Assembly (NCBI GenBank): GCA_017562135.1
Contig: QEYB01000963.1
Coordinates: forward strand, 248,001 to 312,000
Direction of reading: 5' to 3'
DNA length: 64,000 bases
From: Dipylidium caninum
Lineage: Eukaryota; Platyhelminthes; Cestoda; Cyclophyllidea; Dipylidiidae
This document shows positions 1-12,535 of this stretch, piece after piece. The notes below the pieces were generated by a model that was not told the origin of the DNA, made no database searches, and saw only the letters and a program-made list of their open reading frames with translations. A program made the position numbers and the translations under genes. Within the stretch, counting starts at the first letter, position 1. Every line of letters starts with the position of its first letter.

Positions 1-3000
1 ACCCCTGGCCTCGCCCAGAGAACCACTTCCACAACATCGTCCTATTAAGCGGGGGGGGGGGAGGCGAAATTGGAGTGGAAAGGGAAAGTGGACGACTTAG
101 CTTCCGCACTATATCAACTAATTTCGCCTGTAATACTCGGCCACTGTGTGCAAATATGGGTTAAATATTGTCAAAGAGGCGAGGCAAAGGAAACATAAAA
201 CGGAATTTAGCCAACTTTTTCTCTCTTTCCCACCTCTTTTCTTCCGCAAGTAGGCGGGAGGAGTGGGGAGAGACGAGCAATGTGGCTGGAGATGGGAGAT
301 TTCACGAGAAAGGCGAATGGAGGTGAAAAGTAAGGAAAGGCTTTAGGTGAAGGTGAAGAAGGCGTTTATGGAGAATATTTGGAGATGCTTGTAAAGGGTG
401 ACACCACAAGGCGCTCGGGTATCCTGCGAGGGAGAAAAAAGCCTGAAGGAAGACGACCATGCACATTCATCCATGACGTCTGTCGGTGCCCTATTCTTTG
501 TAATTACGCAAAACCGCGAAGCATCTTCCCTCCTTCCCCTGACCTCCGCCCCACCCTACTCCCAGCTCCTGTGGGGTATTTGATTGGAATAGAATCGCGA
601 GTTTACGGCAATAAGACTTTAATAAAATGCTGGTCCCTTGACTGGACGAGTAACTAGCCTAATGAGTGACATTCTCCGTACCGTAGCGTCCGTTCAGACA
701 AAGATGGGCGGGGAAGAAAAAAGGACGCATCGAACCGCCTGAAAATTCCATCTACTTCGCCTGACGGATTGGCAACTGCGGCAGACAAAGACACTGTTTA
801 CTAAGCTTCCACTTCGAATTAACACATACTTTATGCGACCCTGCCATCGTCCTCCAGCAGGTAGTAAAGCGACTCGCACACATCTGACGAAGGAGGCACG
901 ATAAATCAGGAAGTGAAGCAAAACAAAGCCGAGCGGTGGTTCTTTCAAATGTCAAGTGACTTTGCCCTCGGAAACCTGGAAGATGGTTAATTTATCGGCA
1001 GTTATGAATTAATGTTCCTGTTTAAAAGGCTAATTCATTGAGACAAGGAATGCTCTGTCGCGGGCTTCGCCGCCCTCCTGTGGGGGGTGAAGGCGGGGGC
1101 GGTCGGGGAGATGTAAATGAGCAAGGTGCTACCCGGGGACGGCGAAACGGGGCGGTAGACCGCTATGCTGTCTGATTGGCTGTAGTTGTGGCTTGCGGCT
1201 CGTCTTCTAGTCTGGTATATCTTCACTAAGTCCTCTCTTTTCCCTCCCATCTTCGCTGACTCGCGTGGTCACCAAAGCGGCCGCCAACCTTAGCGGTGCC
1301 TAAAAGGACGTGATTGCCTTCTGATACCTCCGAACACGTCGCAGAAGACTTAGCTGGCCTTGCTGAATCAAGACTGCTTCAACGACTCTCCTCTGGCATG
1401 GACAGCTGGAACGAAGGCAGTACCGTCTCGTGAAAGGAAGTCAAACATTGACGCTTGCAATGAGGTGGAGGAATGGAACCTGGGCGTAGGAAAGGTGGGA
1501 TCAGGTTCGCAGGAAGAGGCGGGTTGGGTCCACGAGACTCCGCTTATGTCGAACCCGCAGATAGTCTCGGACGGACGACGATTTGTAACGCGGCTGAGAT
1601 CGGTTTAGCGACACTAGAAGAACTTCATCTTGGTCGCGGGTCCCCTGTAAGTCAGGCGTTTTTGGTGTCCATAAACGCTTTCTTCCTGTCTACGCGAATC
1701 CATTTCACTTTCCTCCTCTTAGCCGAGACGTGACTGTGTTACTCCGGAAATGGGCAGAGGCCATCCACTTACGAACGTGTCGTTCAGACGTTAAATTAAA
1801 CACAGTTCTGCCTTGTCCTTGTTTCGTCAGCGGCAGATACAAGCGAGTTTTAACGTGTTTCCATTAGCGGGATGCTCAGAGGAGACACTCTTACCTGGCC
1901 GAAGCTACTCGATCTCAAACCCCTGGCGTTTATGTGCTTGGTGATCTCCTGGACGACAGCGACGACAGACGAAATTGAGGCAGATAATTTTTTAAGCCGA
2001 TCGCTGTTCTTTTACTTCACTCCTTTTTGTGTGCGCCCTTCAAAGTAGCCTTCATTAAAAAACGAACAAGATAGAAGTACATAAAGTCCTCCTCGCCCTC
2101 TTCCACGTCTTCTCTTCTTCCTTCTCATCGGCTCCTCCTCCTCCCCCTCCACCTCCACCTCCACCTCCTCCTCCACGTCCTTCTCGTCCACCTCCTCGCC
2201 GCCCTATTTGCTGCAGACCAGCAGGATTAAAGAACGCTAGGCCTCTTCTTCGTCCGCCCCCCCGTATCATGGATCGGGAAGGCAGGGCCATTACTCTGCC
2301 TTTCGGGGTGTGTGGAGGAACCCATTCCGTGCCGCTTCGTAATCTGTCTACCCTATAGCTTCTCCTGTCCTGGTTTGGTTTTTTTAGGATTCTGCACTGA
2401 GACTTGGTAGGAGACGTAATGGTTCCGACGTCAACAAAAAAAGCCCCACACCAGGGTCAGGGAAGTGCGATCGTCATGCCTTGTTACAAAGCGGGAGTCC
2501 TCGTGGTGAGGAGAGCTGTGTTTGTAGGAATTCAGTATTCCTTTGGCGATTGCATTTACGTCCTCGTAGGGCTGATGACAGTATTTCTCTCCCATATCTC
2601 GCTGATTTGGTCGGATCGTGGAATAGACTGCGGTCTGGATGGTAGAATTGGCAGCAATAGAGAAACCAGACGGTGAAGGGTTTACTCTCCCCCCCCCCCG
2701 CCCCTTTGAACGTCGGTGTACCATCTTCGTTTTTTCCTCTTCATCCTTGCACTTTGACATGCTTCGCTTTACTGGCGTCGAGGCTCACCATTCTAATTGA
2801 AAGGCTTTAATTTCCCTCTGGTAAATGCCAATTTGCCGGATACGGTCCTCACTATTGTCTAATGGGACGAAGCGGAAAGAGGTATATGTGTTACGAAACA
2901 TTTTTGTTTCAGTTTTAATTGCACTATGGAGTACTTGAACCATTCGATCGTCGGAGGTTTTACTTCCTTTGGCCATTCTGATACGAGGCGGGAAGGTGAA

Positions 3001-6000
3001 CCGTGAGGGAAGAATGACTTCATGTAGGAAATTTAAATATGTGCCTGTGGTGCTGAAAAAGCATAGTTCCGATGTTCCATTCTGGAGATGGCGTTCCATG
3101 TTTATTCGACAGGGATTGGGGAAGTACAACATGCGTGGGCTGACCGCCGAGGCATATTCGAAGCTCTTAAGCGTATTTACCATTCTGAAGAGCGAGGATC
3201 CCTCCACGGCATGAAGGATGGTCAAAGAGACCACCAAGACCAAAAGCGTAGGTAAGCCTGGATCGGGTTAGGGTGCTGTCATCAGTCTCCCTCAACCACG
3301 GAACGAGAGATGAGCGGAACAGACACCGTGGAATCTCATACTTCACTCTGTCGATGGGTCCAACAGATTCACTACTTTATTCTTTAATTGCTATCAAGAA
3401 GTAGTTAGGACTATTTCCGACTATGAAACCTATAATCCCCTACGGAGGTCACAGACCCGCTCGGAGACCGTCGAGAACAAAGCAATTCACCGAGTATATC
3501 TTGATGGCCAAAGTCTTCCAACCTTCCTAACCCAGGTTGATTGAATAGAAACCTTCTCCCCTCGGAAGGTAAACGTTCTAGCGGGACGAAACCCAGCCTG
3601 GATGTTGACGCGACTATACTAAACATGACTTGACATATTAACCTGGAAGGCAGTTTTCTCACATTTGACAGAATGGCTAAATTTCCAAATTGTTTCACGG
3701 TTCACTTAATTCTACTCTCCCACGTTGCACTAGCCCAGGTGTACTTTTAATGTGCTGATGGAAAGGGAGGGTTTTTTTAACATTTCGCCTAGCGGAGGTG
3801 TTGCTCCCACTTCATTCTCTGATTGGTCCGAGGGACACCCCAAGTCTGCCAGATTTCCCCTTAGTACACTAGAGATTGCCTCAATTTCTGCCAAGTAGAA
3901 GGGCAAGGAAAGAGTCTATATGAGAATGCTAAAGTTAAGATCTGAACTTTCATTGCTCCCCACCGACTCAAATCTCGCCTCACGTCGCGTGAAGACCTCG
4001 AAGTGTCGGACTAGCAGTGTTGGGAGTGGAGGGCTGAATTTTCCCACATCTTTCAGTCCTTCCTTCCAACTCGTGAGTGTTTCAATCCACGATCTGGCAA
4101 ATTGAGAGTTGAGAGACTGAGAGAAAATTGTGGGAAGAGTCACAGACAAACGCATACACAAGCACAGAAGTTGTTATTTACAATAACAATGTGGCAGCGG
4201 TGACATGCATTCACCAGGAGGGAAAGTCTAATTGTCCCGAAGATTTCTACACCTCAAGGATTGTGTTTCCTCTCTTCCCCTTACGCTGGCTTTACTACTT
4301 GAGATGTCCTCGACGCCGCCCGTTTTATTACATTCATATTCCACTGCATTTCACAGAACCATTCAAGCGCCGTGCCCGACTTTCCCCACTCTCCTCGCCT
4401 CGATGGGAGGGATGAGGGTCGTCCAGAGGAGATTTGAAGACAAGTGACGGTCAAGCTGGAATAGAACAACCTGATCGACAATGGACTTTGCCGTCGGAAC
4501 GTCGAACAAAGGCCTATGTCGAGTCGAGGGAAAGGACAACATGCGAGGGCGATTTTTCATGCTTTGCCAAGACCGACTAATCGCAGGACAGACAGTTACT
4601 GGTGAAGAGTCACTAACAAACAGAGAAAGCGGATTTTTTAATTGTCCAGACAAACACTGTCCCAAAGTCGTCACCACCACCTCTTCCCTTCCTAACAACT
4701 TCTCGGCTCTCACTTAGGCTGCCTTCTAAAGCCGCTGGGGCAAGCAATTCCCGTCCCGAGGAGTGTAAATGATAAACATGAGGGGTCACGAATGATCCCC
4801 CAGAGAGAGCCAAGAAAGGCAAGGGGAAGGTGGAGGAAAATGGTCGAGAGGAAGAAGTTGCCAAACAAGGCTTATTCGGGCCGCAAAAGTACCGATGAAT
4901 TCGAAGTGTGGCGACGGTAATGGCAATTGGGATTGGGAAGAGACAAATTGGAAACGCGGTTTCGTCACGAGGAGGCGAAGCCATTCGCCATAATTGTGTA
5001 TGAATGTTCAAGCGAAAGAGGGTGGATGAGAGTAATTTCCGTACAAGAGTCCCTTGGGAAGGAACTTTTGTAGGGAGAAAACAAAGGGGCTAGTTGATAC
5101 CCTCCAACCAATCAGAGTTAAGTCAAGGCACCAAAATTTCCAGTCTCCTGGGAGGGGTGAAGGAGAGTGGTTTTTTCCAGGCGTGACATCCTCGTCGTCC
5201 ATGGGGCTGCCAAACACAAATCGCCACTGCCTCATCAATACGAGTCAAATTGGAGGGCAAACGATCCGCCTTGAAATCCGCCGTGGTCAGTTAGACGAAT
5301 GACCAGTAGGCAGGAATATCTCCTCGGCCCCTGTTGAAAATGCTTCTTCGTAGAGCAAAATTGAGGCATATTCTCCAACGCTAGGTTCTCCAGGTCAAAC
5401 CTCGAGATTCACAAACACACTGCAAGTCAGGCGATTTCCGGCTAACTCAATGGTCTCACATTTTCGCATTCGGGGCGATTGGATGTAGAAGAAGAGTAGA
5501 AACGAAATGTCAAGAGGAGGAAGGCAAAGAATGGTGAATGATGAGGACGAAAGACTCGTCCGGTCTGACAAGCTACAACCAACTCCGCCACCGTCCCAAC
5601 ACGAAAGTGTGAGATGCCACCAGCGTGAAAAGTCGGCATCGCGAATGTGCACGGTGAAGGGAAGTTGGTGCGTGGCATGTCGGCGGGGAGTCGTCACAGT
5701 CACTTGTGGAGACTGACGCTTTGCTAGACACCCACACTCTCCCACGCAGTGCCCGCCTCCCCCACGTCTGCCACCACGTCCACGTCCACTGCCCTGCCGT
5801 GTCTTCGTCTCAGCCTTTTCCTTCATGCACGATGCCGCGTGGGAAGATTGCGTGAGTGGATGAGCTGAGACGACGAGCTCTCTTGGGCGCTGAATCCACC
5901 ACGAGTGGGCGAACGGAGCGTGGAGGAGGTGGAGCAACCTCCTGGGCGGATGACTGCTGGTGACCGAGGCGGTGCACAGCGAGCGAGGTGGACTGTAGAT

Positions 6001-6769
6001 TGTCGTAGAGTGGACCACCTGTCCCCTTGTACGCATCGACGGATAGACAGATGTCTCTGATGCCGAGTTAACAGGAGAAAGCTGAGTGCATTTCGCGGAT
6101 TTGAGTGTGCACATCAGCCCGTGTTCAGGTCACAACGCGTCGTTAGCGCAAGTCACATGAGTAGCAGGTGATGAGTGTGCTCTCGTTCCACCAGGAGGAC
6201 TCGAGTTAAGCGGCACGAAGGATGACACGCCGATGTGGATGCTCTCATGGCCTCGAGGGGGACCAGGTCGGCCGGAGAGTCAGCGGAGGACACGTGCACG
6301 GTCAGTTAGCCCATGCGAGGGCAGAGAAAGCAACTGCGGGTCTCTCTTGAACGCCCCTCCTCCCCACTTCCCTCGACCTCGTCACCATGGACGCGACTGT
6401 GTATGCGCCGTGTTGGTGGAGATGATGAGCGACCTCATACGCCTGAAGAGGCAAAGTGGGATCGCAGTGAAGTGTGTTGGAAGATGACATTGTCCTGCTC
6501 AAGGTGAATGGAGGGGAAGTGTAGGGTACGAATAGAAGAGTAGAAAGCTGTAAAGCTTTGCATCAAAGCTATTGACTTCTAAGTCATTTGCAAAATAAAT
6601 ATTTTTGGCGATACTTTGATTTTCTTTCTCCACTCCCGCCACATACTCCCACTATTTCCTCTTTCCCAACCCTTTGCCGAATAAAGGCGACGGACAGGTA
6701 GATGGTAAAACCACTGACGCGCTCTTACAAACACGAAGAGAGATGGCCACATATCCATCAGCACGGTCT
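1..6769. other. GC-rich region with no recognised gene
   Basis: No open frame here matches a family I know. The region has many short runs: poly-G at 51-60, a pyrimidine-rich CCT/CCACCT stretch around 2124-2200 and poly-C near 2690-2700. Several open frames, such as the minus-strand one at 5395-6114, are low-complexity. The best candidate is described separately at 2785-3183. Confidence 0.5.
2785..3183 (-). CDS. Unidentified open reading frame, 132 aa
   Basis: An ATG at 3183 opens a 132-residue frame ending in TGA at 2785. A second in-frame ATG ('MAKGSKTSDDRMVQVLHS') gives a 63-residue version. The second half reads like ordinary protein, with mixed charged and hydrophobic residues and no low-complexity bias, ending 'IYQREIKAFQLEW'. 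I recognise no domain, signal peptide or membrane segment. The plus strand is also open over 2969-3214, so the coding strand is not certain. It may be a small gene, one exon of a larger gene or chance. Confidence 0.25.
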   Translation of the reverse strand: MVNTLKSFEYASAVSPRMLYFPNPCRINMERHLQNGTSELCFFSTTGTYLNFLHEVILPSRFTFPPRIRMAKGSKTSDDRMVQVLHSAIKTETKMFRNTYTSFRFVPLDNSEDRIRQIGIYQREIKAFQLEW

Positions 6770-8657
6770 ACCACCCACCCATCCACCATTTACCCGTCTG
6801 ACTCGCTCTCGCCCGTCCACTAACATGGGCGCGTTCATGTTAATGTGTGAGGGGATGGGTTGGTGGACAGTGAACAGTGGGTGGTGAGTGTGAGTGTTAG
6901 GCGGTGGGAAGACCACAATGACGGTGGTAGGTAGTTGGTTGAGGCATGGGCGGGCGAGGGGAGGGCGAGGATGCGAGGGCGAGGGCGAGGGCGAGGGCGA
7001 GGGGATGAACTTGATTGCGCTTCTTCTGTCTTCTCAACAATGTCGCCCTACGTGCGATTGGTCGTGTCACCTGGCTGACATGCCACACTGTGACGAGGGG
7101 GAGTGGGGCGAGACATGGGGAAGGAAGAGGTGGATGTAGGGATGGCAGTGGCGAGTGAAGGGGGGAGGGGGAGGATGAGGGGGAAGGAGATGAGGCCTTG
7201 TGAGAAGGTCTTGTTGAAGGAGGTTGAGTGGGACCTCGTCGTGGAGGGAAAGGAAGACGACGAGATTGACACCTGTCACTTTAATCTCGCTCTGGTGTTT
7301 GCTCCACCTTTCCACGCGTCCTCCTCCCTCTCCACACGTTCGATCCTCACGCCCCACCTCCCACCTCCAGCGTCTTACAGGCCTTCTACTTCCATGGCTG
7401 AGGTGACCTCAACAGGCAGGTGGAAGGAGGTCTAATGAAGCCCTCTTGGCTAGGACAGTGTGAAGAGAAAATGCGTGCACTTTTGCTTGACCTCACGATG
7501 GGGAGGTGGGAGGGGGGTGGGGCGAAAGGAGTGGTGACTTTGTGAATCCTAGTATGATTTGACGAAGTAGTCGACACTGCGGTCGAGGGATACTTGAAAG
7601 TTGACCGTAAAAGACACTTCGTTTGCGTCACCCTTCAATTGCCCTCCCTCCCTCCTGACGCCTCATCTCACCTCGATCCTCACCTGGGCGACTGCGTCTG
7701 CGACTGAGACTGCGCTCTCTGTCCATCTGTCTCCCTTCTCCCTTGTCTGTCCCTCTACTCGCACGTGCGTGCGGTGTTTGTGTGTGTGTGTGTGTGTGTG
7801 TGCATGTGTACGTATGCGAGGGAAGACAGTGGGCAGCCTCTCTCCACACCTTCCACCCTTCTCCCACCACTTGCAGCGTGCCACCTGCGGACTGCCACTT
7901 CCACTTATCCCATCGCCCTTTTCCAAACTCTTGTCATGGGTGCAAGGTGGACTGTCCAATGCTATGCTTCGCTTGACTCCACACAACCAATCGACGTGTC
8001 ATTGCATTTCGCCTTATTCCAGCTCAGCTCTCCTCTCCCTCACCTCAACTCACCTCAACCTCATCCCAACTCTCATTATCTCGAGTGGCAACGACAAAGA
8101 CAAGGTCAATGACGGTGACGGTGACGGTGACAGACAGAGTGAGACTGAGAGAGGAATTGGCAGTGAATGTGGACAGAGGACGTGATAGCTGAGGGTGACG
8201 CATGATTGCAGATCGACTTATGCCTCGCGCCCGAACAGCGAGAATGTGACGTGCAGTCGATGCGACTTCATGGCACGTCGATGGTGGTGGCTGGCTGTAG
8301 GCTCACATTGGCACACAGGCATGTCTGTTGCGGTAGCCAAGTCCGCGTGACTTGATTGCCTCGCGGACCTCTACCCCGTCCTGCCACGGGCCCCTCTCCG
8401 CCTGCCTCTCCACATCCTCTCCCGTAATCTTTTCTGCAAACCGACTTGGAAGGTGGAATCTTCGTGGTTCGGAGGAATGGACCCAGAAGACCTCAGATGC
8501 ATCGTCTTTCCTTTCACGTCGTCAGAACATCAGTGGGAAGACGTGCCTCCTCAGACTCCACTGGCTCTATCACTTGCAGCCGCCGTCAAGTGGTTGCACC
8601 CAGCGTCTTAACGCGGCCCGCCGTGATGCGATAGTGTGTAGGGGTAGACCACAGTGA
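6770..8657 (+). repeat. Left arm of large inverted repeat
   Basis: This segment is repeated in reverse complement at 12536-14400. By eye, stretches such as 7880-8010 match 13190-13320 at roughly 90% or better, with small indels; paired positions keep a nearly constant coordinate sum (about 21180), so the arms are colinear. The arm contains (GCGAGG)n near 6973-7002, (GT)n at 7779-7802 and (GACGGT)n near 8110. The long open frames in it are low-complexity Ser/Pro/His/Cys strings appearing in both arms, and I do not regard them as genes. The outer edge (about 6770) is approximate because similarity fades there. No terminal transposase, target-site duplication or retroelement domain was seen. Confidence 0.88.
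7779..7802 (+). repeat. (GT)n microsatellite
   Basis: About 12 GT units inside the left inverted-repeat arm. The right arm carries the complementary (CA)n at 13381-13397, with a different length, as expected for replication slippage after the arms separated. Confidence 0.9.
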
Positions 8658-11600
8658 GGACAACCGCATTTCACACTAGTGGTCGAAATCACGAACCACT
8701 TGGCCCCGACACAGCAATTTCTTGGGTCGCTTCCCCTTTGCGTGACGTTCTTCCCTCATCGCTAGCAATCCAATTTGACCCGACAAGGCTTCGTTAGTCG
8801 ACCTCCCATGACCTGTCACTACTCCCAGTTGTCACATGACTTCCTCTCCTGCCATGCCCTCCGAATCTATCCTCAATCCCCATCGCCTCCGATCTCACCA
8901 TCCTTTCGTTAACTTATTGCACTAGACGGTGTGACATAGGACACCAGATCCCCAACTGTACCACCACTTTCTACATCACACAGAGAATAGTTAAATAATT
9001 CAAATTTGATCGAGACAATTCCACTCTCCGCGTGTCAATGCCATCAGCGAATTTACGCCGTTAGGATTAATGGTACTGCGAGTTATAGCACAATTAGAAG
9101 TAACCCAGTTTGTGTACGTGTGGGGAAAGGGAGAAAGAATAGCGAACTGCACTTCCCGAGCAGCGCGGGATCTCACGCCTCATCTGTGGGAAAGTCGAAT
9201 GGTTCAACGAACCGCGCAATTGATAATGCAAACCCGTCTAAATCGTTGATGACCGGTGAAGGTGAAGGCTTCGAACCCCCTCCATCGCCATAAACGCAAT
9301 TTAGCTCGTCGAAAAACTCCCTGCCCAAAACGAAAAAAGATAGCCTATAGGGGAGAAGAGATAACTTCCAAAGCTGCCAAACAAGAGAATGCACTAATTT
9401 CCCCGCTTCCATCTCACCGTACTTCGACGGGAGCGGCAGAGGCGCCAACTGCGCTTTCGGTGAAAGATCAAACACATTTGGACAAAATCAGGCCTGGAAA
9501 CACATTCTAAGTTGGAGGTCTGCTCATATCACATCCAGTCCTCACACTAACAATGCATAGCTCAGTGTCGCGGTGCCTCGGTCTAGGCAACACTGTCTAC
9601 CGTTGGGTCACAACAGGGGCGTAAAGACACGTATCATCAAAATATGTAAAGGTAGAGGATGCCCTGAAGTAGTCCTGATAGCCAGACACATGTTGGCATT
9701 CAGTCGGAGCGATCAGAAACAATCCGGATTCTAGGTAGAATGAGGGGGAGGAGGTGGAGTTACTTCCAATACACGGAAGAAGCCACACTGACGAGGACTC
9801 CTCGAGGACAAATGGCGTCAATTTAAGGTCTTGGCTGGAGGCAAAGAGGAAGGGGGATGAGAAATAGGTGAAAACCCATTCTTCATCCACGTCACATATA
9901 CGTGACACACCTGAAGTCAAAAATGTTGACCCATATTTGGTGTCTATCAATAATAATGCCTCCTTGGATAAGCAGAATAGTCGAGGTAGCAGTCTCTAGG
10001 CAGGAAAATAACGCCCTCTCTGACTCATATTCCCATCTTTACCGTGTTGCTAAGGTCACCGTGACCATAAAACAATGCGATGAATGCTGGATGAGTCTCA
10101 ATGGGAAACTAACTCAGAGGCATTCAACCAAAGAGACAAAAAAAGAGAGAATAAATGATGCAAATCTGACAATAACGATGTTCCCTCTCTCTCTCTCACC
10201 CACAATACACATAAATAACAACACGTTTTGACGTAAATCACCCAGGTAAACAGGAAATAATAACGCGTTATACACAAAATTTACAAGTGATAGATTAAAT
10301 CTTCCTCTTTCCTGTGATCAACCTGAGAGTGTCTTTCTCACGCAGTAAAGCGACATCCTTACTGATTGGTCTGATGACCTGGCCGGCCTTAAGAATGACC
10401 TTGGGCTTGGTCAACTCTCGATGAGCCGCCTCCGTAGTCCACTCCCGACTAATCGGTTGTCCTATCGCCTGTTCATATTGTTCGGGTGTCGCGTAGGGGA
10501 AGGGGATCTTCTTCACCTATCGAAAAGTAAGAGTGTAAATAAGGGAAGACGTCGTCATGTAAAGGCTTCATTAAGTAACCGCCTCCCTCCGGATGAAGTT
10601 TCCTCTTTCCCCCAGCCCAGGGGAGAAGCCTCAGAGGTGATAAGGGAGGAGAACTGATATGAGTAGCACTGTAGCCTCAGAAAAGGCAGTGGTTTTGAAA
10701 GGCTATGTCGAGGTTGCCTCGTAAATCTACGAGTAAATCACGTCTTCGCCCCGCATAGGCTATGTTAGGTCGAATTTTTTTAACGAAAAAAAAAGAAAAA
10801 CAGAAAACACGGAAGTACATGAAGGTGAATAGCGTAGACAATAAATTTTAAACTTTTCCTGGGGAGGTGAACGAATGAACAGGCGGACAGACGGACGGGC
10901 GAGCAAGAGAGGTGTGCACCGAAGAAGCAATACCCAACAGTTCTCCACCCCGAGACAGGGTAATTAGCATTATTTGTGGGAAAAATATGTTGATTTTCGT
11001 GAATAATTAATAGGGCTCCATGGTGCACTTTGACACAACGCATATAACTTATCAATTCTTAGGAGATTATAAAATACCACGGTCGAATTTGTAATGGCTT
11101 AACAGCCTAATTTTCCACTGGCAGAAGTGGGCGAGAAAAAAAGTCAACTCGACTGGAGGAGGTCCTCTTGGATCACGTCGTTCGTAGAGGCAAGTGACGT
11201 TGCGATTGGTCGACTACACAAAAAACGCCTCCATTTTGGCGAAGTGCATTTTGTCTTTGGGTGGGGGAGGAAGGAAGGAAGGAAGGGGGACAAGACACTA
11301 TCTCTCTCCACCCTCTCTGCAGCGATTTCATCTGCATTTCTCGCTTTTCTACTACATGCGGCTGTGATTGCCATCAAGTGTCAAGAATAGGTGAAAGCTG
11401 TTTGGTGGGGTAAAGGGAAAAGGAAATGTTTTCCTCTCTCTCTCTCTCCCCCTCGCCCACCCAAATCAAATTGCGATGGATGAAGTAGGCAGCACCGACC
11501 TCGTACATTTGAACCATGTAACCCATAGAATGGACTCTGAGCCATGATGACAACCAAACGAATGGCGAATCCACGATGGGGGTATTAGGAGCAGAGGGGA

Positions 11601-12535
11601 GAACTCACCGAACAGATCCACGACAACAAAGTGTCTCAAGGGCCAATGGAAGTAGTAGTTAGTTATTTCGGGAATCGAAAAAGGGGTTAAGAATCCGCGA
11701 TTGTGTGAGAAAAAATACCCAAAAACGAAACAGAGAAAATGTGTAATTCGAGATGGGATGAAAATTTGTACAGACGGAAAGACTAGATTTCACTAACTCG
11801 ACGATCGGCTGAGACTCAACCGAACAGTCAAGGTAGTTTCAGGCGAGAATCATCTCCTACCCTCCGCCTACTCAGTTGAATCTGACGAGACGTTCCTCTT
11901 CTAACGCCTCGTGGGGCCGTCGGCCACACAACCAATTTCAAGACGAGACGAGTTGTGTCAAAGTGGTCTTGCTCTGCACCAAGAATAGTGAGCTCCAAGT
12001 GTTTCTCTCAGTGGCAACTTTCTCAAGAGAAGAGAAAATACGACGGGTAAAAGAGTGAAATGACTAGAAGAGCAAGAGAAAAAGGCGGCAGGGCATCTTA
12101 CATGATCAGACGAAAAAGGTGAAGGCGAATAAAACGCTTAGGACATAGTTTGACAACGATTATCCGAGCAAATGGGACCTGGAATAAGGCTTGTTCGCAT
12201 ACTTGACAAATGAAAAGGGACAGAGTAGAAAATTTGGAGATTGTGAGGAAAGATTTCACACCATTAACCAACGGCGAGTGAAGAATTGAAATCTTCCAAA
12301 GCTCGATGCTATATTTTCTTCAAGGTGTTTCTAAATGACTTCTAAGGGCACATCAATTAAGCGGAATTAAATGGTGTTAGAGGTTAAGTTTGATGCCTTT
12401 TAACGGCAGAGAACATTTCAGGCCAAAAGGGCTCGGTTGCAAAGCAGGAGGAATAATCGTGTTTACTTGACTGTCCAAATCCTTGGTCATCACAAGAGGT
12501 TGAAGGTTTCGATCAAAATCAGAAAAATAAAGCTG
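8658..12535. other. Loop between inverted-repeat arms
   Basis: Single-copy spacer enclosed by the two arms. Its only supported coding sequence is the UTP14 terminal exon (10295-10516, minus). A minus-strand open frame at 9597-9950 and overlapping frames at 9006-9510 have fairly protein-like composition but no ATG start in the first case, no splice context and no recognisable family, so I do not call them genes. Confidence 0.6.

Noticed and set aside
5395..6114. 239-codon minus-strand open frame
   Set aside because: It has no recognisable domain and a skewed Ser/Thr/Arg composition in GC-rich sequence, and other frames are also open over the same bases.
7601..8185. Long open frame (194 codons) in the left repeat arm
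   Set aside because: Low-complexity, built on GT and pyrimidine repeats, with no family match. The corresponding frame in the right arm (13056-13562) diverges through frameshifts, which is not the pattern of a conserved protein.
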